This document shows, one piece after another, positions 45,397 through 54,152 of a stretch of DNA of 64,000 bases. Where the stretch lies: NCBI RefSeq assembly GCF_024172125.1, contig NZ_JAMZEA010000013.1:62001-126000 (forward strand), read 5' to 3'. How positions within the stretch are numbered: position 1 is the stretch's first letter; each line of letters begins with the position of its first letter. Source of the stretch: Actinomadura rupiterrae. Its GTDB lineage: Bacteria > Actinomycetota > Actinomycetes > Streptosporangiales > Streptosporangiaceae. A model generated the notes under the pieces. That model ran no database searches. It saw nothing but the letters and a program-made list of their open reading frames with translations, and was not told where the DNA came from. The position numbers and the translations under genes are program-made.

Positions 45397-46097
45397 CACC
45401 CGTCCCCTGGTCGCGACGCTTCCTCGACCGCCTCGATTCCTTCGGCATGACCGTCCGGACGAGTTCCGTGCCCGCTGCGGTGTCCGATCTGACCGTCACG
45501 CCGGGTTCGGTCAACGCCCGGGTGCGGGGTTCGCGCCGACGCCCCTATGACGTATGGATCGACCTTCCGGTATACAGCAGCGCCGAATGGACCCGCGTCG
45601 AGAACGCCATCGCGGCCGCCCCCGACCTGGCCCACCAGATCCTCGGCGGCGAGCTCGCCCCCGACGTCGACGGCCTGTTCGCCTCCCTCGGCCTCGCGCT
45701 GCTCCCCGCCCGGCCCGGCGACCTGACCCTGGACTGCCCCTGCCCGGGACGAAACCGGCTGTGCGTCCACGTCACCGCGGTCCTGCAGAGCCTCGCCGAC
45801 ACCCTCGATGACGACCCCTTCGTCCTGCTGACCTGGCGAGGACGCACCCGCACCCGGCTACAAGAGCGCCTACACCTCGCCGCCCCCGGCGCGACGCGGC
45901 CACCCCAGGAAGACCTCCCACCGGAGAACCTCCCGGACAGCTTCTGGCGCGAGGCCGCCCCACCCCGCACGCCCCCACCCCACACCCCACCCGCCGTCCC
46001 AGCCCTCTACCGACTCGACCGCCCCGCCATCACCGCTCACGGCCGCAACCTAATCAACCTCCTCGAACCCGCCTACGAAGCCTTCTACACCTGGTAA
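45393..46097 (+). CDS. SWIM zinc-finger protein
   Basis: A 234-residue protein. LDCPCPGRNRLCVHVTAVL at about 113-131 is the SWIM motif, CxC followed by CxH, which binds zinc and is thought to contact DNA or protein. The flanking helices and the Pro-rich C-terminal half fit the bacterial SWIM family that lies beside SNF2 helicases. The ATG overlaps the helicase stop (ATGA), so the two proteins are made together and probably act as one complex. Confidence 0.92.
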   Translation: MTPVPWSRRFLDRLDSFGMTVRTSSVPAAVSDLTVTPGSVNARVRGSRRRPYDVWIDLPVYSSAEWTRVENAIAAAPDLAHQILGGELAPDVDGLFASLGLALLPARPGDLTLDCPCPGRNRLCVHVTAVLQSLADTLDDDPFVLLTWRGRTRTRLQERLHLAAPGATRPPQEDLPPENLPDSFWREAAPPRTPPPHTPPAVPALYRLDRPAITAHGRNLINLLEPAYEAFYTW

Positions 46098-46191
46098 CAC
46101 CCCTGGCCAGACTCCGAATCAGGGCCTATTCGCCTGGCCCGCGCCCGTCACCGACCTCCGAACGCGAGCGAACCTGGCTGGTGACCGAGCG

Positions 46192-46389
46192 GTGCGCAGC
46201 GCCCTGATGAACCGCACGCCCTCGCACCTGGCCGAGGTCCTCGGCGCGCCGATCATCAAGGCGGGGCTGGGCAAGGACTGCGTGCCCGGTGACAGCCCCT
46301 ACACCACCGGCGGCATGGGCCTGATCGGCACGCCCGCCTCCCATGAGGCGCTGGGCACCTGCGACGGGTTCCTGATCGTGGGCTCCTCC
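46192..46389 (+). pseudogene. Thiamine-diphosphate enzyme fragment (pyruvate oxidase-like)
   Basis: In one frame, LAEVLGAPIIKAGLGKDCVP and DSPYTTGGMGLIGTPASHEA are followed by CDGFLIVGSS. These match the central domain of pyruvate oxidase/acetolactate synthase-type enzymes. The PYR and PP domains on either side are missing. It lies alone in the gap 46098-46522, which holds no other gene. Confidence 0.7.
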
Positions 46390-46522
46390 AACCGGACCGC
46401 GTCGCGCTCTCCCCCGCCCTTCAGCAACACCACGACGACCTCGCCCGCTACCGCTGACCAAGCACCTGCATGCAGCGATGGCCGTGGACGATGCCAGCGG
46501 GCGAGGTCCGGTTTCGGTGGGT

Positions 46523-46936
46523 TCAGGAGGTGGTGATGATGACGTAGTACAGGTAGACCGGGGAGGTGCCGTTGTTCTTGGCGCATGCGGTGTAGTCGCC
46601 GGGGCCCTGCCAGTTCGCCGAGCCGGTGCCGGTCGAGGTCTTCCAGTAGGTGTAGGGGCCGGGGCTGCTGTTGATGACCAGGCCGCTTTGGGCGATGAGC
46701 TTGAACTTCAGGCCCGGGGAGGTGCTCTGCTGCGAGGCCTCCAGGTAGGTGGTGGCGTGGGCGGCGGCGCAGGCTTCCTGGCCGGGGGCCAGCCAGGCGT
46801 TGGTGACGCTGCTGGCGTCGGCGTGGGCGGTACCCGCCAGGCCCAGCAGCGCCAGGGCGCTGCCGCCGGTCAGGGCGAGCCCGGCGGCGAGACGGCGGGC
46901 ACGGCGGCCTTTGGTGGTGGGGGTGGTCTTGGTCAT
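46523..46936 (-). CDS. Secreted small hypothetical protein
   Basis: A 137-residue protein with a clear signal peptide: a basic N-terminus TKGRRARRL, a hydrophobic core and AHA-DAS cleavage near residue 39. The mature part has two Cys that could form a disulfide and ends YLYYVIITTS. AGGAAAGGGAG precedes the ATG. No domain is recognised. It is probably an exported or surface protein of unknown role. Confidence 0.75.
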   Translation of the reverse strand: MTKTTPTTKGRRARRLAAGLALTGGSALALLGLAGTAHADASSVTNAWLAPGQEACAAAHATTYLEASQQSTSPGLKFKLIAQSGLVINSSPGPYTYWKTSTGTGSANWQGPGDYTACAKNNGTSPVYLYYVIITTS

Positions 46937-47066
46937 CGTGACTCTCCCTTTCCTGGAGCCGCGTCCTCCGAGTCGGCGGCCCTAGCTGGTTGATGTCACG
47001 GAAGGTAGAAGCGGCGGCTATCCGGTTCCGAGACCAGTTACCGGCCGATTCATAGCCAATCTGGGT

Positions 47067-47702
47067 TCAACCTGCCGGGTCGAGGGCGGCGCTGGTGATG
47101 GGAGAGCCGGGGAGCGGCGCTGCTGGGTGGGCGCGCAGTCCGTCCAGCATGAGCGCCAGGAAGCGTTGAGGGAGGAGGCCGGCCAGGCCGTCGGGCACGT
47201 CGCGCTGCTGGACCAGCAGGTTGATGAACAGTGCGAGGTCTCCGGTGCCGACGTCCGTGCGCAGCACACCCTCGGCCTGCGCGCCCTTCACCATCTGGTC
47301 GACCATCCCGAGCCAGGTGTCGCGGGCTTGCCGCAGTTCTTCATCGGCCTGCAGCAATCCGGGCAGCGGCGCGCACATTCCGGCGTGCAGGAAGCCGAAC
47401 CGGACCTCGGCCCAGTCGTGCAAGAAGCGACTCAACGCGCTCCAGGCGTCCGGCTCCTCTTGGGACGCTGCGCGCGCCATGTCGCCCAGCTGGCGGTAGA
47501 CATCCAGCGCCACCGCACTAACGAGCATGTCGCGTTCGGGAAAGCGGCGGTAGAGAGTGCCCTTGCCGACTCCGGCCTGGCGCGCGATCTCCTCCATCGG
47601 AACGTCGATGCCCTGGCGCACGAACAGGGCGCGCGCCGCGAGGACGATCTGGTCCCGCTTCCGCCGTGCGTCGGACCGCAGTTGCTCGTGCGCGTGCCGC
47701 AT
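47067..47702 (-). CDS. TetR/AcrR-family regulator
   Basis: A 211-residue protein. IARQAGVGKGTLYRRFPERDML at about 39-60 is the recognition region, with a C-terminal domain like the SBF2/YxaF group. GAGGAG stands before the ATG. It is divergent from a DHA2 exporter gene, and two matching palindromes lie between them. It is likely the repressor of that pump. Confidence 0.92.
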   Translation of the reverse strand: MRHAHEQLRSDARRKRDQIVLAARALFVRQGIDVPMEEIARQAGVGKGTLYRRFPERDMLVSAVALDVYRQLGDMARAASQEEPDAWSALSRFLHDWAEVRFGFLHAGMCAPLPGLLQADEELRQARDTWLGMVDQMVKGAQAEGVLRTDVGTGDLALFINLLVQQRDVPDGLAGLLPQRFLALMLDGLRAHPAAPLPGSPITSAALDPAG

Positions 47703-47735
47703 CCCGTCTCCTCTTCCTGCCCGTCCCAGCGGACT

Positions 47736-47791
47736 GGACGCTTTCCGTCCACATAGGTTGGCGTGACCGCGAACTAGGACGGTTACCGTCC
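47736..47791. promoter_or_regulatory. Two matching palindromes between TetR and DHA2 genes
   Basis: TGGACG-N5-CGTCCA (47735-47751) and GGACG-N5-CGTCC (47777-47791) share arms and spacing, with starts 41 bases apart. The pair is a strong TetR operator candidate. Confidence 0.82.
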
Positions 47792-47813
47792 AGTTATGCG
47801 GAGGAGGTGCGGG

Positions 47814-49317
47814 ATGCCCGACGCGAGTGCGCACGCCGGACGGCACGGACGCTGGTGGGGGGCTCGGGGTGGTCGCCCTGGCCCAGTTGATGGTGGTTCT
47901 CGACACGACGGTCGTGACCATCGCGCTTCCCTCGGCCCAGCGATCGATCGGCCTCTCCGACGGCGGCCGGCAGTGGGTCGTGACCGCCTACACGCTGGCC
48001 TTCGGAGGGTTGCTGCTGCTCGGCGGACGGTTGGGAGACCTTCTCGGACGCAGGCGCACGCTGCTGGCGGGAGTGACCGGATTCGCCGTCGCCTCGATGC
48101 TGGGCGGCCTCGCGACCGGCCCCGCCATGCTCATCGGCGCCCGCGCCGCGCAGGGCGCGTTCGCCGCGCTGTTCGCCCCATCGGCGCTGGCCCTGCTCAC
48201 GACCGTCTTCAACGACCCACGCGAGCGAGCCAGGGCCTTCGCCATGTTCAGCGTCACCCTGATGGCCGGCGGCGCCTGCGGGCAGATCCTGGGTGGCGCA
48301 CTCACCGAGTACCTCGGCTGGCGCTGGTGCCTGTACGTGAACGTTCCCATCGCGGCCGCCGTGGTGGTCGGAGCCGTCACCGTGCTCCCCGCCACCCCGG
48401 GGCACGCCGGGGTCAGGCTGGACCTTCCCGGGGCGATCCTGGGCTGCGGTGGAATGACCGCACTGATCTACGCCCTCGGCGAGGCCGGTTCCTACGGATG
48501 GGCCTCCACCCCGATCATCGGGCTCCTGGTCACCGCCGTGGTCTTGCTAGCGGCCTTCGTGGTGGTGCAGGCGAAGGTGTCCGACCCGTTGCTGCCGCTG
48601 CGGGTGCTCGCCGACCGCAACCGGGTGGGCGCGTTCCTCGCCGTGGCCACCGCCACCTTCGGCATGCTCGGCATGTTCCTGTTCATGACCTTCCATCTGC
48701 AGACGGTCCTGCATTACTCCTCGCTGCGAACCGGGCTGGCGTTCCTGCCTTATGTGGCCGCGGCCATCACCGCGACCCAGGTCTCCCGCCGACTCCTGTC
48801 GCGGGTGCGGCCCCGGACCATCATCGCGCCGGGACTCGTCCTGGCGTCCGCCGGGCTGACCGTCCTCACTCGGCTGTCCCCGCACAGCCCGTACGCGGCG
48901 TCCGTCCTGCCCGCCCTCCTGCTGTGCGGGCTGGGGATGGGAAGCCTCTTCGCGCCCAGCATGAGCACCGCGACCAGCACCGGCGATCCCCGCGACGCCG
49001 GCATCGCCTCCGCCGTCGTGAACACCGCCCAGCAGATCGGCGGCTCGATCGGCACGGCGCTGTTGAACACCATCGCCGCCGGCGCCGCCTCGGTCTACCT
49101 CACCGCCCACCGGGACGCACCGTCGGCCCTCGCTCAAGCCACGGTCCACGGCAACGCCGTCGCCTGCGCTTGGGCGGCCGGGATCCTGCTGGCGATGGCG
49201 GTCCTTGTGGCCGTACTCATCACCACCCGCCCCGGCCAACCCACCTCGGACGAGCCCGCGCCACGTCCACGAGCCGTGGACGAGGACAACACCGCTGGGA
49301 AAGCAAGACGCGCGTAA
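47814..49317 (+). CDS. MFS drug exporter, DHA2 family, with a probable 1-base insertion near the 5' end
   Basis: The transporter frame is about 495 residues with ~14 helices, including MVVLDTTVVTIALPSAQ, ARAAQGAFAALFAPSALA and the GQILGGALTEYLGWRW region. The best start, ATG at 47814 after GAGGAGG, is in another frame. Removing one G from the run of six at 47857-47862 joins it to give GRWWGLGVVALAQLMVVLD, a normal family N-terminus. As written, translation would have to begin at GTG 47827, which has no ribosome site. It is divergent from its probable TetR repressor. Confidence 0.8.
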
Positions 49318-49391
49318 GCCGAGGGGATGCTGTTGACGGGCACGTCCTCGGGCGGCTGCCTACCCACGGTTGCGGAAGCCGGAGGTGGCAT

Positions 49392-49928
49392 TCAGCGGGC
49401 TGTGGTTCGTGCTTTCTGGGCGGTGCGGTGTCGGCGGACGGCGTCCCGGTTCGAGCAGGGGTGAGAGCAGTAGCGCTGCCGTCCGGGACGGCTGAAGTCG
49501 ACGAAGGCGTTGTCGCATTCGGGCAGCGCGCAGAAGCCGAGCCGGTGCATGCCCGTGCTGGTGAGATGCTGCGCGGCGGCGACCGTGGTCGCGGCGGTGA
49601 GGATGGCGGCGAAGCCCGCGTCGTTGCGGCGGTAGTGGATGTGCCATCCGCTGCCGTCGTGGTCGGTGACGGTGGGCGGCGTCGCGTAGCGGGCGAGCAT
49701 CTCGTTGAGCAGGACGACGCGGTCGGCTTCGGTGGCGGCGCCGACCAGGCGCGTCCAGTCTTCGAGGTAGCCGTGCACGGTCGTGAGGTCGTCCGGTCCG
49801 GGGACGCTCTCCAGCGGCATGCCCGTCCCGGTCCAGCGGTCCGCCAGTTCGGCGGGGGTGGCCGGCGGACGGTTGAGGAGATCGACGACGGCGAGCAGCA
49901 GCGTCCTGCCGTAAGGATTTACAGACAC
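49392..49928 (-). CDS. CGNR-type zinc-finger protein (ABATE domain)
   Basis: A 178-residue protein starting at GTG. The N-terminal part fits the ABATE domain. The C-terminal FCALPECDNAFVDFSRPGRQ then CSHPCSNRDAVRRHR is the zinc ribbon, with CSNR in place of the usual CGNR. Such proteins are thought to bind DNA and act as regulators. It is divergent from an MFS exporter with only 25 bases between starts, so regulation of that exporter is likely. Confidence 0.88.
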   Translation of the reverse strand: MSVNPYGRTLLLAVVDLLNRPPATPAELADRWTGTGMPLESVPGPDDLTTVHGYLEDWTRLVGAATEADRVVLLNEMLARYATPPTVTDHDGSGWHIHYRRNDAGFAAILTAATTVAAAQHLTSTGMHRLGFCALPECDNAFVDFSRPGRQRYCSHPCSNRDAVRRHRTAQKARTTAR

Positions 49929-49953
49929 AAGCTCATTACATCACCGTTGAAGC

Positions 49954-51396
49954 GTGTCTATTGGATCTGTTGCGAACACCACGCCCTTGACCGACGCGGC
50001 CGACGCGGAGCCGAGACCCGGGGCGGCGCGCTGGCTGCCGTTGGCGGCGTGCTGCCTGGGGACGTTCCTGCTGCTGCTCTACACCTCGGTGGTCACGGTC
50101 GCGCTGCCGAGCATCGGCTCGGGCCTGCACGCGGGCTTCGGAGCCCAGCAATGGATCATCGACGTGTACACGCTGGCGCTGGCCGGGCTGCTGCTCGGCG
50201 CCGGCGCGCTCGGCGACGCGCTCGGCGGACGCCGCCTCTACCTGGCCGGGCTGGTCGCCTTCGGCGTGGCGACGCTGGCGTGCGGCCTCGCCCCGTCCCC
50301 GTCCTGGCTGGTCGCCGCCCGCGCCGTCCAGGGGACGGCCGGGGCCGCCATGTTCGCCTCCATCCTGCCGCTGATCGGATCGGCCTACACCGGCCGTGAC
50401 AAGGCGACCGCGTTCGCGGTGTGGGGCGCGGTGGCGGGCGCGGCCTCCGCCGTGGGCACGGTGGGCGGCGGCGTCCTGGCCCAGTACGCGGGGTGGCGCT
50501 GGATCTTCCTCGGCGCTTTGCCGCTGTGCGCTCTCGCCTTGGTTCTGGCCGCGCGCTTCCTGCCTCCGGCGACGGGACGCCCGCGTCCGGGACAGGCCGT
50601 GAGGACGGTCGACTGGCCGGGGATCGCCACCATCACGGTCACCGTGTCCGCCTCGACCTACGCCGTCATCGCGGCCGGCGAAGCAGGCTGGGACGCGCCG
50701 GGGCCGCTGGTCGCCTGGCTTATCGCGGCCGTCGCGCTGGTCGGGTTCGTGCTGGTCGAGCGCGCCACCACCCGGCCGATCCTGCCGCCCGCCCTGTTCG
50801 CCACACCGGGATTCGTCGGCGTCCTGCTGGTGGCCTTCGGGTACTACTTCGCGGCCTTCGGCGCGCTGCCGAGCCTGTCGGCCTGGATCCAGGCGGACGT
50901 CGGGTTCGGCGCGCTCGCCACCTCGCTCGTCCTGGTGGCCCAGCTGCTGGTCTTCATCGCCGTGTCGGGGCTGATCAGCAACCGGCTGCAGCGGCTGCGT
51001 CCCCACTGGACGCTGGGAGCCGGCACGGTCGTCATCGGCATCGGCGCGCTGACCGGCATCGCGCTGCACGCGGGATCGAGCTGGGCGATGCTGCTTTCGT
51101 TCCTCGTCCTCAGCGGTGTCGGGGCGGGCATCGTGTCGCCCGTGCTGCCCGCCGTCGCGATGGCCTCCGTGCCCGTCCGGTACGCGGGGACGGCGGGCGC
51201 GGCGGCCAACGCCGCCCGGCAGTTCGGCCTCACGCTGGGGGTCGCCCTCTGCGGCACGTTCACCCATACCGTCCACGCCTCGGGCGTCCGGTCGGCGCTC
51301 ATCCTATGTGGTGTGCTTGCCGCAGCGACGGGCGCCGTAGCGTCGTTGTTGCTGCGCTTGCGCATCGGCATCACCGCGCAGCCCGTCAAGCACTAG
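49954..51396 (+). CDS. MFS exporter
   Basis: A 480-residue membrane protein with ~14 helices starting at GTG. TSVVTVALPSIGSGL resembles motif D1, GDALGGRRLYLAGL is motif A, and GTVGGGVLAQYAGWRWIF resembles motif C. It likely exports a small molecule by proton antiport. Its promoter is shared with the CGNR-type regulator gene. Confidence 0.9.
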   Translation: MSIGSVANTTPLTDAADAEPRPGAARWLPLAACCLGTFLLLLYTSVVTVALPSIGSGLHAGFGAQQWIIDVYTLALAGLLLGAGALGDALGGRRLYLAGLVAFGVATLACGLAPSPSWLVAARAVQGTAGAAMFASILPLIGSAYTGRDKATAFAVWGAVAGAASAVGTVGGGVLAQYAGWRWIFLGALPLCALALVLAARFLPPATGRPRPGQAVRTVDWPGIATITVTVSASTYAVIAAGEAGWDAPGPLVAWLIAAVALVGFVLVERATTRPILPPALFATPGFVGVLLVAFGYYFAAFGALPSLSAWIQADVGFGALATSLVLVAQLLVFIAVSGLISNRLQRLRPHWTLGAGTVVIGIGALTGIALHAGSSWAMLLSFLVLSGVGAGIVSPVLPAVAMASVPVRYAGTAGAAANAARQFGLTLGVALCGTFTHTVHASGVRSALILCGVLAAATGAVASLLLRLRIGITAQPVKH

Positions 51397-51593
51397 GGCA
51401 CATGTCGAGGTTGGTGGAGCCAGTCACTATGGCCTGGTAGTGGACGGCGAGCTTGTCGAACGGCCGGGCGACGCCGGGGTGACGTTTGAGCGGCATGCCG
51501 CGGGGCTGGCCGATGGTGGGCACGGCGGCGCTGTTTGAACAGGGCCGGTCAGGTGTCACGCTCGGGGGAACCCCGCGCCCCGAGGAGGGGAAG

Positions 51594-52103
51594 ATGCGTC
51601 TGCGTCGCCGCTCGGCCGCCGTCACGGCGGGCCTGACCTGCTTGGCCGGCCTCGTGCTCGCCTCCCCTGCGGCCCCTGCCCGCGCCCAGATCGACGTGTA
51701 CTACCACCTGCCGTTCGGCACCTGGACGCCGTTGCTGCGCGGCCCCGGCGTCGGTGGCGGTGAATGCCTGTTCCGGGTGAAGTACGCCACCAGCAACAGC
51801 CGCGCGTACGCGGCGCTGCGCGTGTACGGCGGTAATTGCGGCCCGTCCGCGTCGGGCGGCGACGGCTACCGGGTGTTCGGCGTCGTCAATGCCCGCCGCG
51901 ACGTCTACGCCGTCCCTATGGCCTTCTCGCGGCAGACCGACAGCTGCGGCACAGCGATCCAGGCCGTCTCGAACGCGCCGAGCACGGCCCTGCAATCGCA
52001 TGGCGCGGTTGTCGACATGAACCCGGCCGGCGGGGGCCTGAGCATGTGGTTCACCGACTTCGACACCGGCTCCTACAGCGGCATCGTCGCCCGATACTGC
52101 TGA
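51594..52103 (+). CDS. Secreted hypothetical protein
   Basis: A 169-residue protein with a signal peptide of about 31 residues (MRLRRRSAAVTAG, a hydrophobic core and ARA-QID). The mature part is Gly/Tyr-rich with four cysteines (ECLF, NCGPS, SCGTA and a C-terminal YC), suggesting disulfides. GAGGAGGGG precedes the ATG. No family is recognised; an extracellular structural or binding role is possible. Confidence 0.75.
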   Translation: MRLRRRSAAVTAGLTCLAGLVLASPAAPARAQIDVYYHLPFGTWTPLLRGPGVGGGECLFRVKYATSNSRAYAALRVYGGNCGPSASGGDGYRVFGVVNARRDVYAVPMAFSRQTDSCGTAIQAVSNAPSTALQSHGAVVDMNPAGGGLSMWFTDFDTGSYSGIVARYC

Positions 52104-52210
52104 CCTCGCCACCTAATCTCTCCGCACCCTGCGCAGCGCCGATGGACGAGCAGATTGGGCTGCGCGTTCCGCACATGGCTGTGACGCGGAGCCGGTGGCA
52201 TCTCGTCGGA

Positions 52211-52241
52211 CGAGGACGGGGCCGTGGTCGCCCCGTCCTCG
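52211..52241 (-). terminator. Strong hairpin after the RiPP precursor gene
   Basis: A perfect 12-base stem (CGAGGACGGGGC and its complement) with a 7-base loop lies 17 bases past the precursor stop on the minus strand. Confidence 0.8.
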
Positions 52242-52258
52242 CCGGTCAGGAACGTGCG

Positions 52259-52387
52259 TCAGCTGCAGCCACAGGTGCAGGCGCCACATCCGTGGGCATC
52301 GCCATTGGTGGTGACGGCCTGGTCCTCGATGAGTTCAAGGACGAATTCCGGGCTGCCGGTTTCCCCTTGGCTGTTTACCGCTTCCAT
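52259..52387 (-). CDS. Cys-rich RiPP precursor peptide (MNIO-associated)
   Basis: A 42-residue peptide. The N-terminal ~30 residues are acidic and leader-like, with PEFVLELIEDQ in the middle. The C-terminus is GCGACTCGCS, with Cys34, Cys37, Cys39 and Cys41 in a CxxCxCxC pattern. GGAGAAGG stands before the ATG, and a strong terminator follows. It lies 173 bases downstream of the partner gene, so it may have its own promoter. MNIO enzymes modify cysteines of such peptides, for example to oxazolone/thioamide or related groups. The product is unknown; I do not recognise this precursor family. Confidence 0.82.
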   Translation of the reverse strand: MEAVNSQGETGSPEFVLELIEDQAVTTNGDAHGCGACTCGCS

Positions 52388-52560
52388 CGCCTTCTCCTTC
52401 TTAGTAGCCCGCTGTCTGACGGGCCGGTGTCGCCGGTCCCGTGATGGGCCCGGCGTCCCGCAGTTGCACGCGGCTCGCGCGTGCCCTGTGCGGGAGTCGG
52501 TGAGGCCGTGCCGAGCGCGCGGCGGGCACGACAGCAGCACAGCGGACGGCATGCTCACGC

Positions 52561-53328
52561 TCACGTGAGCCGTACCAGTTCTGCGGCCAGCAGGCCGTCC
52601 AGAGCTGCGCGGATGGCGGCCTGGTCCTCGCCGTGGCCGATGCGTTCGATGATCTGGTCGGCGGTCTGCGTGCCGTCGCAGCAGGCCAGCAGCGAGGCCG
52701 TGGCCGCATTGATCCGGTAGGCCAGCACGCGGGCGTCCCTTGCCCGCCGATGCAGGGCGACGTGAGTACGCCGTTCCGGGAGCTGGTGAATCGGCGGACC
52801 GGCGGTGACGTCGTAGTCGAACACCACCACCCGCGCACCGGCCGCCAGGGTCAGCAATCGGTCGGCGCTGACGCGCCGCCGGTGTATCGCCGGGCGCAGA
52901 CCCGCAGGAGTGCCGGTGCCGGTGCGTCCCAGCTTGGCGCGTTCGAGCTCGTAGCGGGCATAGGCGGCCAGGGGGCCGTGATCTTGTGCCACCAGCCAGG
53001 TCGTCAGGCGCTCTGACTCCCAGATGCCGTGCTCGTGCACCGGGCGCGGTGGACGCACCACAGTGGATGCGAACTCGTCCCACAGGTCAGGTTGGTGATC
53101 GCGCAGGTGCGCGGCGGTGACCGGGAGACGAGTGTTGACAGCGCGCCACAACTTGGCCTGCACATTGCGGCGGGTGACCTGGTAGCCGGCGGGTCTCGCG
53201 CCCACGAGCATGGCCAGCTCGGTGTCGGTCAGCGCGTACCGTTCGCGCAGGCCGGCGGGGTCTCGCTGCAGCAGAGCCAGCTCCGCGTCATTGGTCAGCA
53301 TCGCGGCCAGCGCGTCCGGCAACGCCAT
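52561..53328 (-). CDS. MNIO partner protein with HvfC-like part and PqqD-like C-terminal domain
   Basis: A 255-residue protein. YQVTRRNVQAKLWRAVNTRL in the N-terminal half resembles the DUF2063/HvfC partner proteins of MNIO enzymes. The last ~60 residues, LAYRINAATASLLACCDGTQ and following, resemble a PqqD-like RiPP recognition element that would hold the leader peptide. Its start shares one base with the MNIO stop (TGATG), so the two are coupled. It probably presents the precursor to the enzyme. Both domain assignments are by eye and need profile searches. Confidence 0.78.
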   Translation of the reverse strand: MALPDALAAMLTNDAELALLQRDPAGLRERYALTDTELAMLVGARPAGYQVTRRNVQAKLWRAVNTRLPVTAAHLRDHQPDLWDEFASTVVRPPRPVHEHGIWESERLTTWLVAQDHGPLAAYARYELERAKLGRTGTGTPAGLRPAIHRRRVSADRLLTLAAGARVVVFDYDVTAGPPIHQLPERRTHVALHRRARDARVLAYRINAATASLLACCDGTQTADQIIERIGHGEDQAAIRAALDGLLAAELVRLT

Positions 53329-54152
53329 CACGCGCCGCCGGCCAGTTCGGCGGGACGAGCCGTCAGTGCGGTGCGGGCCCGGTCGATTTCGGTCAGCAGC
53401 TCGGTGAAGTCGTCGGGGAAGTCGGTGTCGCGTTCGATCAGCGTCGCCTGGATCGGTGTCCGCGCGACCAGCTCGTCCAGCAGGTCCCACACCCGGGACG
53501 GCACCGCTTCACCATGGGTGTCGAGGGCCATGTCCTCGCCGTCGATCCCGCCGGCCAGGTGGACCTGGGTGACACGTTCAAGCGGGATGGTCTGCAGGAA
53601 CTCGATGGCGTCGAAGCCGTGATTGCGCGCGTTGATGTCCAGGTTGGCCAGATCCAGCAGGAGGCCGCAGTCGCAGTGCTCCATCACCTCGGCGATGAAC
53701 TGCGCCTCGGTCAGCGGCGTGGCCAGATCCACGTAGTAGGTGATGTTCTCCAGCAGGAACGGCCGTCCCACCGCCTGCTGGACCCGCTGCGCCTTGCCCG
53801 CCAGGCGGCGGGCGACCTCCCGGGTGCGGGGCAGCGGCGCCAGCAGCCCGAGCGCGACCCGGTCGGTCCGGGTGAAGCACAGGTGATCGCTGAACCACGG
53901 CGCGTCGATCTCCTCGACCAGCCCGGCCAGCGCCTCCACATAGGCCGCGTCCGGTTCCCGGTCGGAACCGATCGACAACTCCACCCCGTGCGGCACGATC
54001 GGGCACCGCCGCGCCAGCAGGCGCAGCCTCTCGCGTGCCTCGTCGGCGAACAGGTAGTGCTCGGTGATCACTTCCAGCCAGTCGATCCGGTCGGCGTGCC
54101 GGTCGATCTCCTCGGCCAACTCCGCCCTGTATCCCAGCCCAGACCCCAACAT
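53328..54152 (-). CDS. DUF692 multinuclear non-heme iron oxidative enzyme (MNIO)
   Basis: A 274-residue TIM-barrel protein. Candidate metal ligands sit at the positions expected for the MbnB/TglH family: EH at 31-32, PHGVELS with His55, SDHLCF with Asp89 and His90, LLENITYY with Glu135 and Asn136, LLDLANLDINARNHG, VHLAGG with His198, DTHGE with His213, and IERD with Glu240. These enzymes use two or three irons and O2 to rearrange peptide cysteines or other residues. ATG 54152 gives MLGSGLGYR, matching the family start; a TTG seven codons earlier is possible. It heads the RiPP operon. Confidence 0.92.
   Translation of the reverse strand: MLGSGLGYRAELAEEIDRHADRIDWLEVITEHYLFADEARERLRLLARRCPIVPHGVELSIGSDREPDAAYVEALAGLVEEIDAPWFSDHLCFTRTDRVALGLLAPLPRTREVARRLAGKAQRVQQAVGRPFLLENITYYVDLATPLTEAQFIAEVMEHCDCGLLLDLANLDINARNHGFDAIEFLQTIPLERVTQVHLAGGIDGEDMALDTHGEAVPSRVWDLLDELVARTPIQATLIERDTDFPDDFTELLTEIDRARTALTARPAELAGGA

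Noticed and set aside
52259..53083. A 274-codon leftward frame containing the precursor peptide
   Set aside because: Only the last 42 codons have a ribosome site and sensible content. The upstream part is a shadow of the partner gene.
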